Source: Dysidea avara (taxonomy: Eukaryota; Porifera; Demospongiae; Dictyoceratida; Dysideidae). From it: a stretch of DNA of 64,000 nt. The stretch covers positions 12,343,318-12,407,317 of the forward strand of contig NC_089281.1 of assembly GCF_963678975.1 (NCBI RefSeq). The letters are read 5' to 3'. The notes beneath the pieces are model-generated. The model made no database searches. It saw nothing but the letters and a program-made list of their open reading frames with translations, and was not told where the DNA came from. Below, in pieces: positions 33,327-43,137 of this stretch (positions within the stretch are counted from its first letter, which is position 1; each line of letters starts with the position of its first letter). A program made the position numbers and the translations under genes.

Positions 33327-34520
33327 TCATAGTGTACTCTCTGACATATCATGTGTGGGTGGATTGTACATGTGTGCTTCTTCCTTTCTTTTGAAGTGTA
33401 AGTATTTGCAGTGCTTTTGAAGCATCAACCATAGCCTTTTCCGGGTGTACTGGTAAGTTACAAATATTAGCAGTAAGGTAACTTGTTCCACGCTTGTGGC
33501 AACACTTGTGGCAATCACAGTACTCTCTCCCTCGACACCAGCAAGTAACAAAGAAATCAAAAGAATAGTATTCAATCCTATTGTTGACATCAGTGTAATA
33601 GATACACGAGCATCACTGGGTCCTTTACCGCAGCATTGTTTCTTCACCATCAGGTAGAAGGTTATTGCTATTAGAAATATGATCACTTGAAGTAGTGTTG
33701 TTGTGCCGATCAGGAACAATAGTACTATCCTTGTTGCTGCAAAATGATTGAAGAAACCTGCACAATATCCATCAGATGTAACAGTCAGTGAACTTTTGTC
33801 TCCTGCCAGATCTATGACAATTATCAATGCTGTACAAAACAGGGCAGCAGCTACAGTTGTGATAAAGTAAGTTCGTAGCAGAGTTCGGTTGTTGATTCCT
33901 CTTGTTACCATCTTGTAAGATCTATACATTAGACAACCAAAGTGAGTGAGATAAGTCACTTTTGCAATCTCATAAAGGAACAGAAATAAAATGACTCCAT
34001 ATTTTGATACTGCACAGATCCATACATGATCATGGACTGGATGAAGATATTGGAATACAGCAGTAATTAGTTGAAATACACATGATATATTTATTGATGC
34101 ACAAGTTACAACGATCATCGCACCAGCCACAGTGTGTAACTCTTTGATAATAATGTGAATGACAATATTGATGCTGCTGGATGAGATAATGATTGAGCCA
34201 ACAATGACAAGGAATGAAAAAGTATGTTCAAGGTGAGGCATACACTTGGTACCAGTATTAGGAGCTATGAACAAGTTAGTAGTGTTAGTAGCCATTATCC
34301 AATCTCCAGTATTGTTGATGATATTCAGTAACACATTTGAGTCATTTATTCTGATAGTACACTCATTCACAAAACAATACTGAGACTTAGTGATCTCTAC
34401 ACTATCAATATCATCATACTGTACAGTCAGTAAGGAGGGAGAACAGTTTCCAATAACTCCCAACACTAATCCACCAGTAGCCAACACAATTAATAACACT
34501 CCTCCACTAAGCTGTGTCAT
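33327..34520 (-). CDS. 7TM receptor-like protein, subfamily C, copy 1
   Basis: An intronless 397-residue protein. The N-terminal hydrophobic signal (~6-24) is followed by NCSPS and the acidic DDIDSVEITKSQYC. The ectodomain has YCFVNECTIRINDSN, NNTGDWIMATNTTN and NTGTKC. Seven hydrophobic segments follow from ~100 to ~357, with conserved cysteines at WICAVSKYG before TM3 and GYCAGFF in loop 2. The tail is long and basic (RKRLW, HFKRKEEAH). Its closest relatives are 36058 and the partial gene at 63164. Its 5' flank is conserved with the latter. Ligand and pathway are unknown. Confidence 0.87.
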   Translation of the reverse strand: MTQLSGGVLLIVLATGGLVLGVIGNCSPSLLTVQYDDIDSVEITKSQYCFVNECTIRINDSNVLLNIINNTGDWIMATNTTNLFIAPNTGTKCMPHLEHTFSFLVIVGSIIISSSSINIVIHIIIKELHTVAGAMIVVTCASINISCVFQLITAVFQYLHPVHDHVWICAVSKYGVILFLFLYEIAKVTYLTHFGCLMYRSYKMVTRGINNRTLLRTYFITTVAAALFCTALIIVIDLAGDKSSLTVTSDGYCAGFFNHFAATRIVLLFLIGTTTLLQVIIFLIAITFYLMVKKQCCGKGPSDARVSITLMSTIGLNTILLISLLLAGVEGESTVIATSVATSVEQVTLLLIFVTYQYTRKRLWLMLQKHCKYLHFKRKEEAHMYNPPTHDMSESTL

Positions 34521-34680
34521 TATTACAGCAGTTCAACTCAACTCAACTACAACTGTATGCAGGTGATAGAAAATGGTATCAAGCACAGTTAATGTAAGTT
34601 TATGCCAGATTTATATTGTTTATACACAAATAAGGGGAAATGTGTTGACATAACTAATAATCAAGGTCTGTGACAATCCA
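34521..34680 (-). promoter_or_regulatory. Conserved 5' flank of subfamily C genes
   Basis: On the minus strand, blocks TTCCCCTTATTTGTGTAT, ATACCATTTTCTATCACCTG, GTTGTAGTTGAGTTGA and GAACTGCTGTAATA before the ATG also precede the gene at 63164, although the loci lie 29 kb apart and inverted. Conservation may reflect recent duplication or regulatory constraint. No TATA box was assigned. Confidence 0.4.
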
Positions 34681-35094
34681 GCAAAATGTAGACTGATTCA
34701 AGCAAGCAACACAAACACATCTAGCATCACCAAAGTAAACCAAGCGCTAGCACCATTAATATACAACACCTATTACAAATTGATCTGAAATTCTTAAATG
34801 CTCTGAATGTTCATTTCTTACATTTGTAGTGTCAAGTAGTACTAATGCATGTTTATTTCCATACAAAAATTCTGTATAATCTTTTGACTGAATGATTTAT
34901 ATAAATGGTTATCCAAGGGCAGATGAAATGTCAGGAAATTCAATTAGTCTATTAACCCATTTGTGTGGAGATAACTGTAAGGTGGAATATTTGGATGTGT
35001 GTGTAATTTTTAACATTTAATTGTGTTTGTGAAATGTTCTCACACACATACACAAAGAAAAGATAAAAGTGGTTGAGGCAAGAGACTTTAATAC

Positions 35095-35175
35095 AGAAGT
35101 GTTTGGAACATTTGAATCATGGTAGTATTGTACTTCATGGTAGTATTGTGCTTCATGGTAGTATTGTGCTGAAAT
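35095..35175. repeat. Three-fold short tandem repeat
   Basis: CATGGTAGTATTGTRCTT is repeated three times. The unit also occurs as an artefactual YYHE-type ORF repeat. Confidence 0.7.
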
Positions 35176-35499
35176 GTTAGCTGCTATACACACAGGTATT
35201 ATAATAAACAATTTTCAGGATAACTGGCTGTCACATTAATTATAACAAACTTTGCCATGTTTATACAAAATAGGTCCTCCATGTATATGTGAAACTTAAA
35301 ATTGTTAATTTTCCTGGCCCATTTAACTATAGCATTAATAACTGGTGTAAAAACCTGGCTGTTTGACAAGGTGTTTGATAAATATAAATGAAATTTTCAA
35401 ATTATTGTGACAATTACTGAATCAATTAACATTAATTATATTCTTACATAGATATATGCATTTAATTTTGTCCTCTTGCCATTTTTTTTCGTGTATTCA

Positions 35500-35550
35500 A
35501 TGTGTGTATGTGTGTGTGTGTGTGCGTGTGCGTGTGTGTGTGTGTGTGTG
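35500..35550. repeat. (TG)n microsatellite
   Basis: TG repeats with CG interruptions. The inverted arm has a TG/CG-rich counterpart near 39665-39715. Confidence 0.85.
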
Positions 35551-36057
35551 GATTATTTGTGTGCCTACTATGTCATATGCATGCACCCTTGCATGCATAT
35601 GTACACATATTGGTCATTTCACAATTGTTGACTCATTGGAAATTCCTGATATATACATGTACCATTAACACCTTGTGTTTTTTCCTCTGCTACTTCCTTT
35701 ATACTAATAGATATAAAATACAAGATATTTTAAAAGATGACGTTTAACTCTGAACACTACACTTTCAACTACTGTATATAAATACTAGTACATTTGGAAT
35801 TAGTATACAAGTACAAATCTATTATTGCCTTCAAAAGAAATTAATATGTGTAGCAAGAGTATCAAAGTAGGACCATGTGAAATTTTTGAACACTTCACTT
35901 TGTTCAGAACATTAGATCACTGAGATTCTACATGATTAAGCGAATCTGTAAAATACATGCATGACCGCATTTACTAGTGCTAGGAGTAAGAGGGAAAGCA
36001 TATATTACCATATGTATAATGATATACACTTGTACAATATTACAAAATTCATTGTTT

Positions 36058-37248
36058 TTATTCTGATGTAACACATGTTGGTGGATCATATGTTTCTTCT
36101 TCTCTCTTGGAGTTTAAATATCTTCTGGATTTTAAAAACATTATCCACAGCTTTCTCCTGGCCTGCTTGTATGTCACAAATATAAGAAGTAAGGTAACTT
36201 GTTCTACACTCGTAGCAACACTTGCAGTTATCACTGTACTCTCACTCTTAACACCGGCGAGTAGCAGTGCTATCATTAGAATAGTGCTTAGTCCTATTGT
36301 AGAAAATAATGTGATGGATACACGAGCATCACTTGGACCTTTACCACAGAAACGTTTTGTTACTAGCAGATAAAATATTATTGCAATTACAAAAAAGATA
36401 ACTTGAAGCAGTGTTGCAAAACCAACAGCAAGTAACAGGACAATCCTTGTTGCTGCAAAGTTATTGAAGAAACCTGCACAATATCCATCAGATGTAATAG
36501 CAAGTCCACTCTTGTCTCTGGTCAGATCTATGATGATTAACAAAGCTGTACAAAATAGTGCAGCAGCCACAATTGCAATGATGTAGTTACGCATTAGAGT
36601 TCGGTTGTTCATCACTCTTGTTACTACTTTGTAAGCTCTATACATTAGGTAGCCAAAGTGGATGAGATAAGCCACTTTTGCAATATGGTACATGAATAGG
36701 AATAATACGACTCCATATTTTGATATTGCACAGATCCATGCACTATGATGGATCGGATGAAGGTATTGGAATATAGCAGTAATTAGTTGAAATACACATG
36801 ATATATTTATTGATGCACAAGTTATAACGATCATCGCACCAGCCACAGTATGTAACTCTTTAATAATAATGTGAATGACAATATTGATGCTACTGGATGA
36901 GATAATGATTGAACCAACAATGACAAGAAATGTAAACATAACTACACTATGGTCAAGAGGAGACTTACACTTGGTACCATTATTGGGAGCTATGAACAAG
37001 TTAGTAGTGTTAGTAGCCATTATCCAATCTCCAGTATTATTGATGATATTCAGTAACACATTTGAGTCATTTATTCTGATAGTACACTCATTCACAAAAC
37101 AATACTGAGACTTAGTGATCTCTACACTATCAATATCATCATACTGTACAGTCAGTAAGGAGGGAGAACAGTTTCCAATAACTCCCAACACAAATCCACC
37201 AGTAGCCAACACAATTAATAACACTCCTCCACTAAGCCGTGTCTTCAT
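36058..37248 (-). CDS. 7TM receptor-like protein, subfamily C, copy 2
   Basis: An intronless 396-residue paralogue of 33327. It has a signal peptide ~6-24 and an ectodomain to ~100 with YCFVNECTIRINDSN, NNTGDWIMATNTTN and NNGTKC. Hydrophobic segments lie at ~102-126, 135-161, 176-202, 219-241, 267-295, 309-331 and 337-359. C173 and C257 match the GPCR loop disulphide positions. GPSDARVSITLFSTIGL leads into TM6. The tail is basic (RRKLW, KSRRYLNSKREEE). An inverted, broken partial copy lies immediately to the right (38505-39235). The ectodomain island is 36976-37108. Confidence 0.87.
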   Translation of the reverse strand: MKTRLSGGVLLIVLATGGFVLGVIGNCSPSLLTVQYDDIDSVEITKSQYCFVNECTIRINDSNVLLNIINNTGDWIMATNTTNLFIAPNNGTKCKSPLDHSVVMFTFLVIVGSIIISSSSINIVIHIIIKELHTVAGAMIVITCASINISCVFQLITAIFQYLHPIHHSAWICAISKYGVVLFLFMYHIAKVAYLIHFGYLMYRAYKVVTRVMNNRTLMRNYIIAIVAAALFCTALLIIIDLTRDKSGLAITSDGYCAGFFNNFAATRIVLLLAVGFATLLQVIFFVIAIIFYLLVTKRFCGKGPSDARVSITLFSTIGLSTILMIALLLAGVKSESTVITASVATSVEQVTLLLIFVTYKQARRKLWIMFLKSRRYLNSKREEETYDPPTCVTSE

Positions 37249-38350
37249 TGTAACTTGACATACTCAAGTGTAGGCAGGTTTAGAAAATAATGTATAGCAC
37301 AGTTTTATCTAGCTTAATGTGATATATAATGTTTATATGCACAAATAAAGAGAATTGTAGTGATGCAACCAATTATCAAGTTGGGTGACCATAGGATAGA
37401 ATGCATGTGATAATAATACACTGTACTTTGTGACATAAACATTCTTTTGAATCTGGTAGATGTGATTGACTGTGATATATGTTTAGATGGGGTTGCGTAT
37501 GATGTACATAACTAGATGTGATTTACTAGCTATTTACAATTTTATGTTTAGTTGGGAATGCATAGATTTACAAGTGTATAGCTAACATGTAGGTATATCA
37601 ATTATGATGACACATGCAGGGGCAGTGGATCAAGCAAAAGAGTGAGAGCTAGGGGCCCAACATTAACTTACTTATAAGTGTTTGAAGCATACAACAATAT
37701 ACATATGGCAGAAAACGTTTTGATAGTTTAAAAGTTCTTTTAAGACTATTTTCACTGCATTTTGCAAGTAAATTTAGTAGCAATTAGATTCATTAGAGTG
37801 GTGGACTGCTCATTAGAGTTATACCTTGATCCAAATAATGTGAAGAAGAGTAGGGAGAGCAGGCCCACATTTTATTTTTACATATATGTCAAGACTGGTC
37901 ATGGTCATTTAAGATAAATTTCTTACTGGTATGATAATCACTACCTCTTGCTCACCTTTTACACACATTTAGACCTAGGTCACCTCATTAATGTTAATAA
38001 TCAGGTACTTGTCATTTCCACTGAAATATTAGTTGCCACAGGTAGTTAAGATCCATTGGGATATAAATAGACAACATGGAACAGGCTATGCTGAGGACAT
38101 TAAGGCTGCTCACATTGTTTACAAGTGGTAAAGATACATAGTTGCAATACTTTGTTATCACTTTTAACAGTGAGTTAGGACTTCTGCCACTTATATGATC
38201 TTACTTGCACACAAATGTTGTAGTACACAAATGTTATATACATGCATCAATCATTAGCCAGCTATTAAATAGGATATAAACTCTATTAGTTTGTTATTAT
38301 TAAGTGCACACTACTGTAGAAATAAATGTCAACCCAGACCACTCCTCTTT
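37249..38350. other. Spacer at the centre of the inverted duplication
   Basis: No gene. CAGGGGCAGTGGATCAAGC at 37617 and a GAGTGGTGGACTGCTCATTAGAG-like stretch near 37796 look like a truncated hAT MITE of the 4171/41205 family. The right end was not found. Confidence 0.4.
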
Positions 38351-38359
38351 CAGTGTGTT

Positions 38360-38500
38360 GTAATGGAGTACGATGTTGTTTTGACAAATGCTGCTTACAA
38401 CTTCCTCATTACCTTCTTATATGTAATAAACACAACTTGCTCCACACACATAGCAACACTCACAGCTATACAAGTATCCCCCACTTGACATTATCAAGTA
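38360..38500 (-). pseudogene. Receptor C-terminal fragment in opposite orientation
   Basis: Reads like the minus-strand TM6-TM7 to tail region of the subfamily C genes (for example CTTCTTATATGTAATAAACA and ACACACATAGCAACACTC). It directly abuts a plus-strand copy of TM2 onwards, so an inversion breakpoint lies near 38500. Confidence 0.55.
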
Positions 38501-38504
38501 AACA

Positions 38505-39235
38505 CATACTTTATTGGTGCTATGATCATTATAACTTGTGCACTGGTAATATTTTGTGTGTATTTCAACTAATTACTTCATCCAACCCATCATAGTGCAT
38601 GGATCTGCAAAATACATGGAGTCTTATTCATGAGTCATATTGCAAAAGTGGCTTATCTCACTCACTTTATCTACCTAATATGCAGAGCGTATAAAGTATA
38701 TAGTAACAAGAAGGATGAACAACCGAACTCTAATGTGTAACTACATCATTGCAATTGTGGCTGCTGCACTATTTTGTACAGCTTTGTTAATCATCATAGA
38801 TCTGACCAGAGACAAGAGTGCATGCACTGGCTATATTGCATCTGATGGAGGTTTCTTCAATAATTTTGCAGTAACAAGGATTGTCCTGTTACTTGCTGTT
38901 GGTTTTGCAACACTACTTCAAATTTTCTTTTTGTAATTGCATTTTATCTGCTAGTAACAAATCGCTTCTGTGGTAAAGGCTCATGTATCTATCACATTAT
39001 TTTCAACAATACGATTAAGTAATGATAGCACTGCTACTTGCCGGTGTTAAGAGTGAGAGTACAGTGGTAAGTGCAACTGTTGCTATCAGTGTAAAACAAG
39101 TTACCTTACTCCTCATATTTGTGACATGCAAGAAAGCTGTGGATAATGCTTTTAAATTGCAGAAAGTATTTAAATTCCAAGAGAGAAGACACACAATCCA
39201 CCAACATGTCTTACATCAAAATCAATGTTGAAATA
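38505..39235 (+). pseudogene. Broken 7TM receptor-like copy, subfamily C
   Basis: Plus-strand relic from TM2 (ATCATTATAACTTGTGCA) to the tail (ACATGCAAGAAAGCTGTGGA). Intact-looking pieces include NNRTLMCNYIIAIVAAALFC (38715 on) and MIALLLAGVKSESTV (39022 on). Frameshifts and small deletions occur around loop 2 and TM5-TM6. Signal peptide, ectodomain and TM1 are missing. It is the inverted counterpart of 36058-36845. Confidence 0.8.
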
Positions 39236-39827
39236 TTGCACGATTGTATTTACATATGGTAATATACTGATAGTATATTATTTAACTAATACATATCTTG
39301 CTTAGCACTAGTAAATGTGGCTGTGCATGTATTTTATCAGTATCACTTAATTGTGTAGAATCTCATAACAAATTTCTATCTTATACACTAAATTTCACAG
39401 CATCCGTTTGTATTCTACTTTTATACCCTTGCTACATGCATTAATTCTTTTGAAGCTAAAACTAGCAACAACAAAATGTACTTGTATATACAGTAGTTGA
39501 AAGTGTAATGTTCAGAGTAAAATTGTCATCTTTCAATATATCTACCTATTAATATAAAGGAAGTAGCAGAGGAAAAAATACAAGGTGTTAATGGTATCAG
39601 GAATTTCCAATGCTGTAGTCAACAATGACTAAATGTAAATGTGTGTTCATATGCATGCATGCATGTATGTGTGTGTACGCGCGCATGCGTGCGTGCGTGT
39701 GCATGTAGTGTGTGTATGACATATATAGTAGGCACATAAAAATAAATTCACACACACGCACGCGCATGCACACACGCAAAAAATTGGCAAAAGGACAAAA
39801 TCAATTGCATACCTATTTATTTATTAA

Positions 39828-40360
39828 ACAACTATCCCTCTAGGAATCTGCAAGGAGGCTAACAGTAACAGTAAGCCTGTAGAGCATGGAAGTCAGAAAC
39901 TTGTAACTTAAAAACTATGCTGAATTCAGAAAAAAATCCCAGGTGACTTATCCACAAACAGCTTGCAGTCTAGGCAAGTGTCTGAGGAGATACACAACCC
40001 AGGATTCGGTACCTCCTCTGCATTCAGCCAGTACTTAAACATCTTGACCTCTCGTTTTTTCATTAAGGGTTAAGTTATTGTAGACAACTATCCCTCTAGG
40101 GACCTGTAAGGAGGCTAACAGTAAGCCTATGAAGCAGGAAGTCAGAAACCTCTAACTAAAAACTATACTGAATATCCCAGGTCAGGCAGTGACTTGATCC
40201 ACAGACAGCTTGCAGTCTAGGTAAGTGCCTGAGAAGCCACACAACCTGGGATTCAGGACCTCCAATGCATTCAGCTAGTACTTAAGAATCTTAACTTCTC
40301 GTTTTGTCATTAAGGATCAATTTAGACAACTATCCCTCTAGGGATCTGCAAGGAGGAGTA
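39828..40360 (-). repeat. Tandem tRNA-like SINE units (~250 bp)
   Basis: Two units and part of a third, each starting ACTATCCCTCTAGGRAYCT. On the minus strand each contains a GATCAAGTC-type B box and a GCTTCTCAGGCACTTACC-like region. Also partial at 32347. The counterpart position in the left arm lacks it. Confidence 0.6.
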
Positions 40361-40764
40361 AGCTATGTAAAAATATTAATGTTAATTGATTCAGTCATTG
40401 TCACCACCTTCACTCTAATCTGACCATTATTTATCAAATATCTTGTCAAACAGGTTTTTACACCCATCTGGTAAACAACACTACTAGCTAATACGTAGGC
40501 CAGCAATTTTATGATTTACATTAGAAGTATGTGGGGGCCTAACTCATGTAGATATGGTAACTTGTTAAAGTGACAAGCCAACTATGCTGAAAATTGTTTG
40601 GTTCAAATACTTTAAGCACTTCTGTATTATATAGCCCCTTGCCTCGGATGCTTTTTTCTTTACTTGTGCTTGTGCATAGGAACATTTCACAAACACAAAA
40701 TGTTCACAATCACACTCACATGCAAATACTCCTTATCTCCTTTAGATATACATAAGTTCAGGCT

Positions 40765-40959
40765 ATGACATCACTGGTTGGCAAACGCAGCGTGGGACTC
40801 AAATACTGGCCAGAGGAAAACGAATTTTCATACAAACTGTTCACAAATAGATTAAAGAATGAAAGTAATAAGAAGGAACTAAGAACCAAGTTGTTTCAAG
40901 ACAAAACTTGCATGCTCAAAGACTTGCCAACCATGCGGCTAGGCACTGCTTTGCGCTAA
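40765..40959 (+). CDS. Unrecognised 64-residue ORF
   Basis: ATG to stop, basic and charged (KYWPEENEFSYKLF, then KNESNKKELRTKLF). It was not recognised and has no counterpart frame in the other duplication arm. It could be a fragment or chance. Confidence 0.15.
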   Translation: MTSLVGKRSVGLKYWPEENEFSYKLFTNRLKNESNKKELRTKLFQDKTCMLKDLPTMRLGTALR

Positions 40960-41204
40960 GTACATAGCTCGAATTTATGTATAGAGTCTAGTCTACTCTA
41001 CATGTTTATTTTTCAGTCAAAATATTAAACAGCATTTTTGTGGAAATAAATGCACCAGTGCTACAAAATTGTGACACTTCAAATGCAAGGAATGAACATT
41101 CAGAGCATTTAACATATAGTCATGAATTTTGAATTAATAATTTGTAATAGGTGTTGTATTAATGGTGCTTGGTATAACCTCTGTGATGTTAGATGGGTTT
41201 GTGT

Positions 41205-41563
41205 CATAGGCGGTGGGGAGAGGGGGGCTAGGGGGCTGAAGTCCCCCCTCAGAATGATATCATGCCAAAATTATCCTTTTTGGAGCGGGGCTGAAAACCG
41301 CGATAAAGATCGAGATACTCTATAATAGAGCAGTCACTCTAATAAAGCAGTCACAGTATTAGAGCAGTGTGTAGTGAGCTATGTAAGGATTTTACGTAGT
41401 TTATCAGCTATAAATGTGTAGCTGGTGAGGTGGGCAGCTATTGTCAGTTGGCTGTGACCTTTTTTTTTGGTCTCACCTTACCAAACCAGAGACAATGTAG
41501 ATCATTTCCATAAGTCTGGGTCAGCCCAGCCCCCCCTCATATCAACTACTTCCTCCGCCCCTG
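41205..41563. mobile_element. hAT-type MITE (CAGGGGCGG family) with perfect 8-bp duplication
   Basis: 359 bp. The left end is decayed (CATAGGCGGTGG) and the right end is intact (CCTCCGCCCCTG). It is flanked by GTTTGTGT at 41197-41204 and 41564-41571. The inverted duplicate has one uninterrupted copy of that octamer (34709-34716), an exact empty site. The interior carries GATCGAGATACTCTA and CTCTAATAAAGCAGTCAC. Confidence 0.85.
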
Positions 41564-41639
41564 GTTTGTGTTGCTTGCTTGAATCAGCCTACATTTTGCC
41601 AGATTGTCACTTAATGATGATTAGCAGGAGCTGATCCAG

Positions 41640-42270
41640 AGGAGGTGGATGGGGTGGCCAGCCACTATGGACTTGCAGCAACCCAGACATGCAATAGTTA
41701 ATTATCACTCATCCATGAATGAGATATATATTATCACTCTGCAAAGGAGTTCTTGGAGGGTCTACTTTAAGAATAAGTCAATTTTGATTTTATTGCTTTT
41801 GGCATAATAATTATCAGCAAATCACCCTATACGCTTTATGCTATTTACCGTTGTGTCACAACCTTTTGAACTTTATAACACTGAGTGTTATAACTTTTTA
41901 TAAAGGGCTGTGTGGCGTAATGTGACTGCACTAAAGTTAGTAAGTTACATATAAAAGCCATAAAACATACTCAATAGCAAGCAGTTAAAAATGTAGTACA
42001 GCTTGCTGTACACAATTCTAATAGTGATATTTCTTCTTGTGGGGCATGTGATTAGTAAGAGATAATAGTTCACATTTAGTTATTCAATGGAGCAAACCTA
42101 AACTGTCATCTCCTACGCATCATATGTATATATACAACAGAGCCGGAATGTGTAGTATGCACTCAAATGCAGAGGTGCCACACACAGGTATACTATATTA
42201 CCTACCATACCATAACATTATCTTCTTGTTTTATCACCTCAGCCATATCAGGTGTATCTTCAAATGAGTT
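41640..42270. other. Spacer before composite element A
   Basis: No gene was recognised. The ORF at 42167 runs into the element and is not credible. Confidence 0.4.
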
Positions 42271-42389
42271 ATCAAGACACACGATAGTGTGTCGTGTGGC
42301 CCAAGAAGCCGGCGCGCCACACCGTGAGTATATTAACAGGAAGAAAGAAAACGCAATTTTCACACCTATGTAGCTCTGTGATCCCTTAT

Positions 42390-43060
42390 CCGATAGGAAC
42401 CAAATTTGCTAGAGACGTGCCGCCCAGTTAGGGGAGTCTACATACCAAATTTGAAGAAAATCGCTCCAGCCATTTCCGAGATACGAGCGAACAAAATTTC
42501 GTTTTAATTTCTTCGTTTTTTTCTTCTACTTCATTTCGCACACTTCGCAAAACCGCCATAAAACACGAATTCGTGCTCGGATCGGGCTGAAATTTGGCAC
42601 ACTTAAAGGGCTCATTAAGGCGAATCTCTGTACCAACTTTGGTAGGAATCCGATAAACATTCACGGAGTTATGACCGATTATTTGCGTAAAATAAGGTCG
42701 AAGGTCTGTCACGCCTACAGGGTAAACTCCTTTGAGGAATCAGTTGAAAATTGCTATGTAGATGGAACAACCATCGTAGGAGTGCCCTTTTGTGGTTTGA
42801 AAGGAATCGAGATAAAGACCACGGAGATATGACACAAAACCCGACCTGTGTCAAAATTACGCGATCGATTTTTATGAATAAAAAAACTATTAGTTTTCGT
42901 GTCTACCAGGCAAACCGCTTAGAGCAACGAGCTGAAAATCAGTATGTAGCTGGAATAATCATCATGGAAAGTTCTTGCAGTAGTACAGAAGAATCGGATT
43001 ACAAATCACTGAGTTATGATTCGAAAGGCAACTATGTGCAGCAAATGCGAGATCGAGATA
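42390..43060 (+). repeat. Four-fold degenerate ~155-190-bp repeat in the 5' block
   Basis: Two landmarks recur in order: a GCTGAAAATNNNNATGTAG-like start (about 42396, 42586, 42741, 42929) and a CGGAGWTATGA-like end (about 42478, 42666, 42824, 43011). Steps are ~188, ~157 and ~187 bp. ORFs on both strands here give no known protein. Confidence 0.6.
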
Positions 43061-43137
43061 TTCTAATAGAACAGTCACCCTAATAAAGCATTCAGCTGCA
43101 TGTATAATTTACTCAGTTATATTACATTGCAAGTTAT

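Larger units (their letters stand above)
34655..36845. repeat. Inverted duplication, left arm
   Basis: Matches 38505-41630 in inverted orientation. Shared blocks include the TM2-to-C-terminus of the receptor, ACACCTTGTGTTTTTTCCTC, CTGCTACTTCCTTTATA, ACACTTCTGTATTA and GAATGTTCATT. It holds ACACAAAC at 34709-34716, the unfilled counterpart of the hAT element at 41205. Confidence 0.75.
38505..41630. repeat. Inverted duplication, right arm
   Basis: Partner of 34655-36845 in opposite orientation. It is lengthened by insertions, including the tandem SINE at 39828 and the hAT element at 41205. Confidence 0.75.

Noticed and set aside
42428..43083. ORFs in the 5' block of element A (and counterparts in B and C)
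   Set aside because: Frames lie on both strands, follow the degenerate tandem repeat, break in copy C and resemble no known protein.
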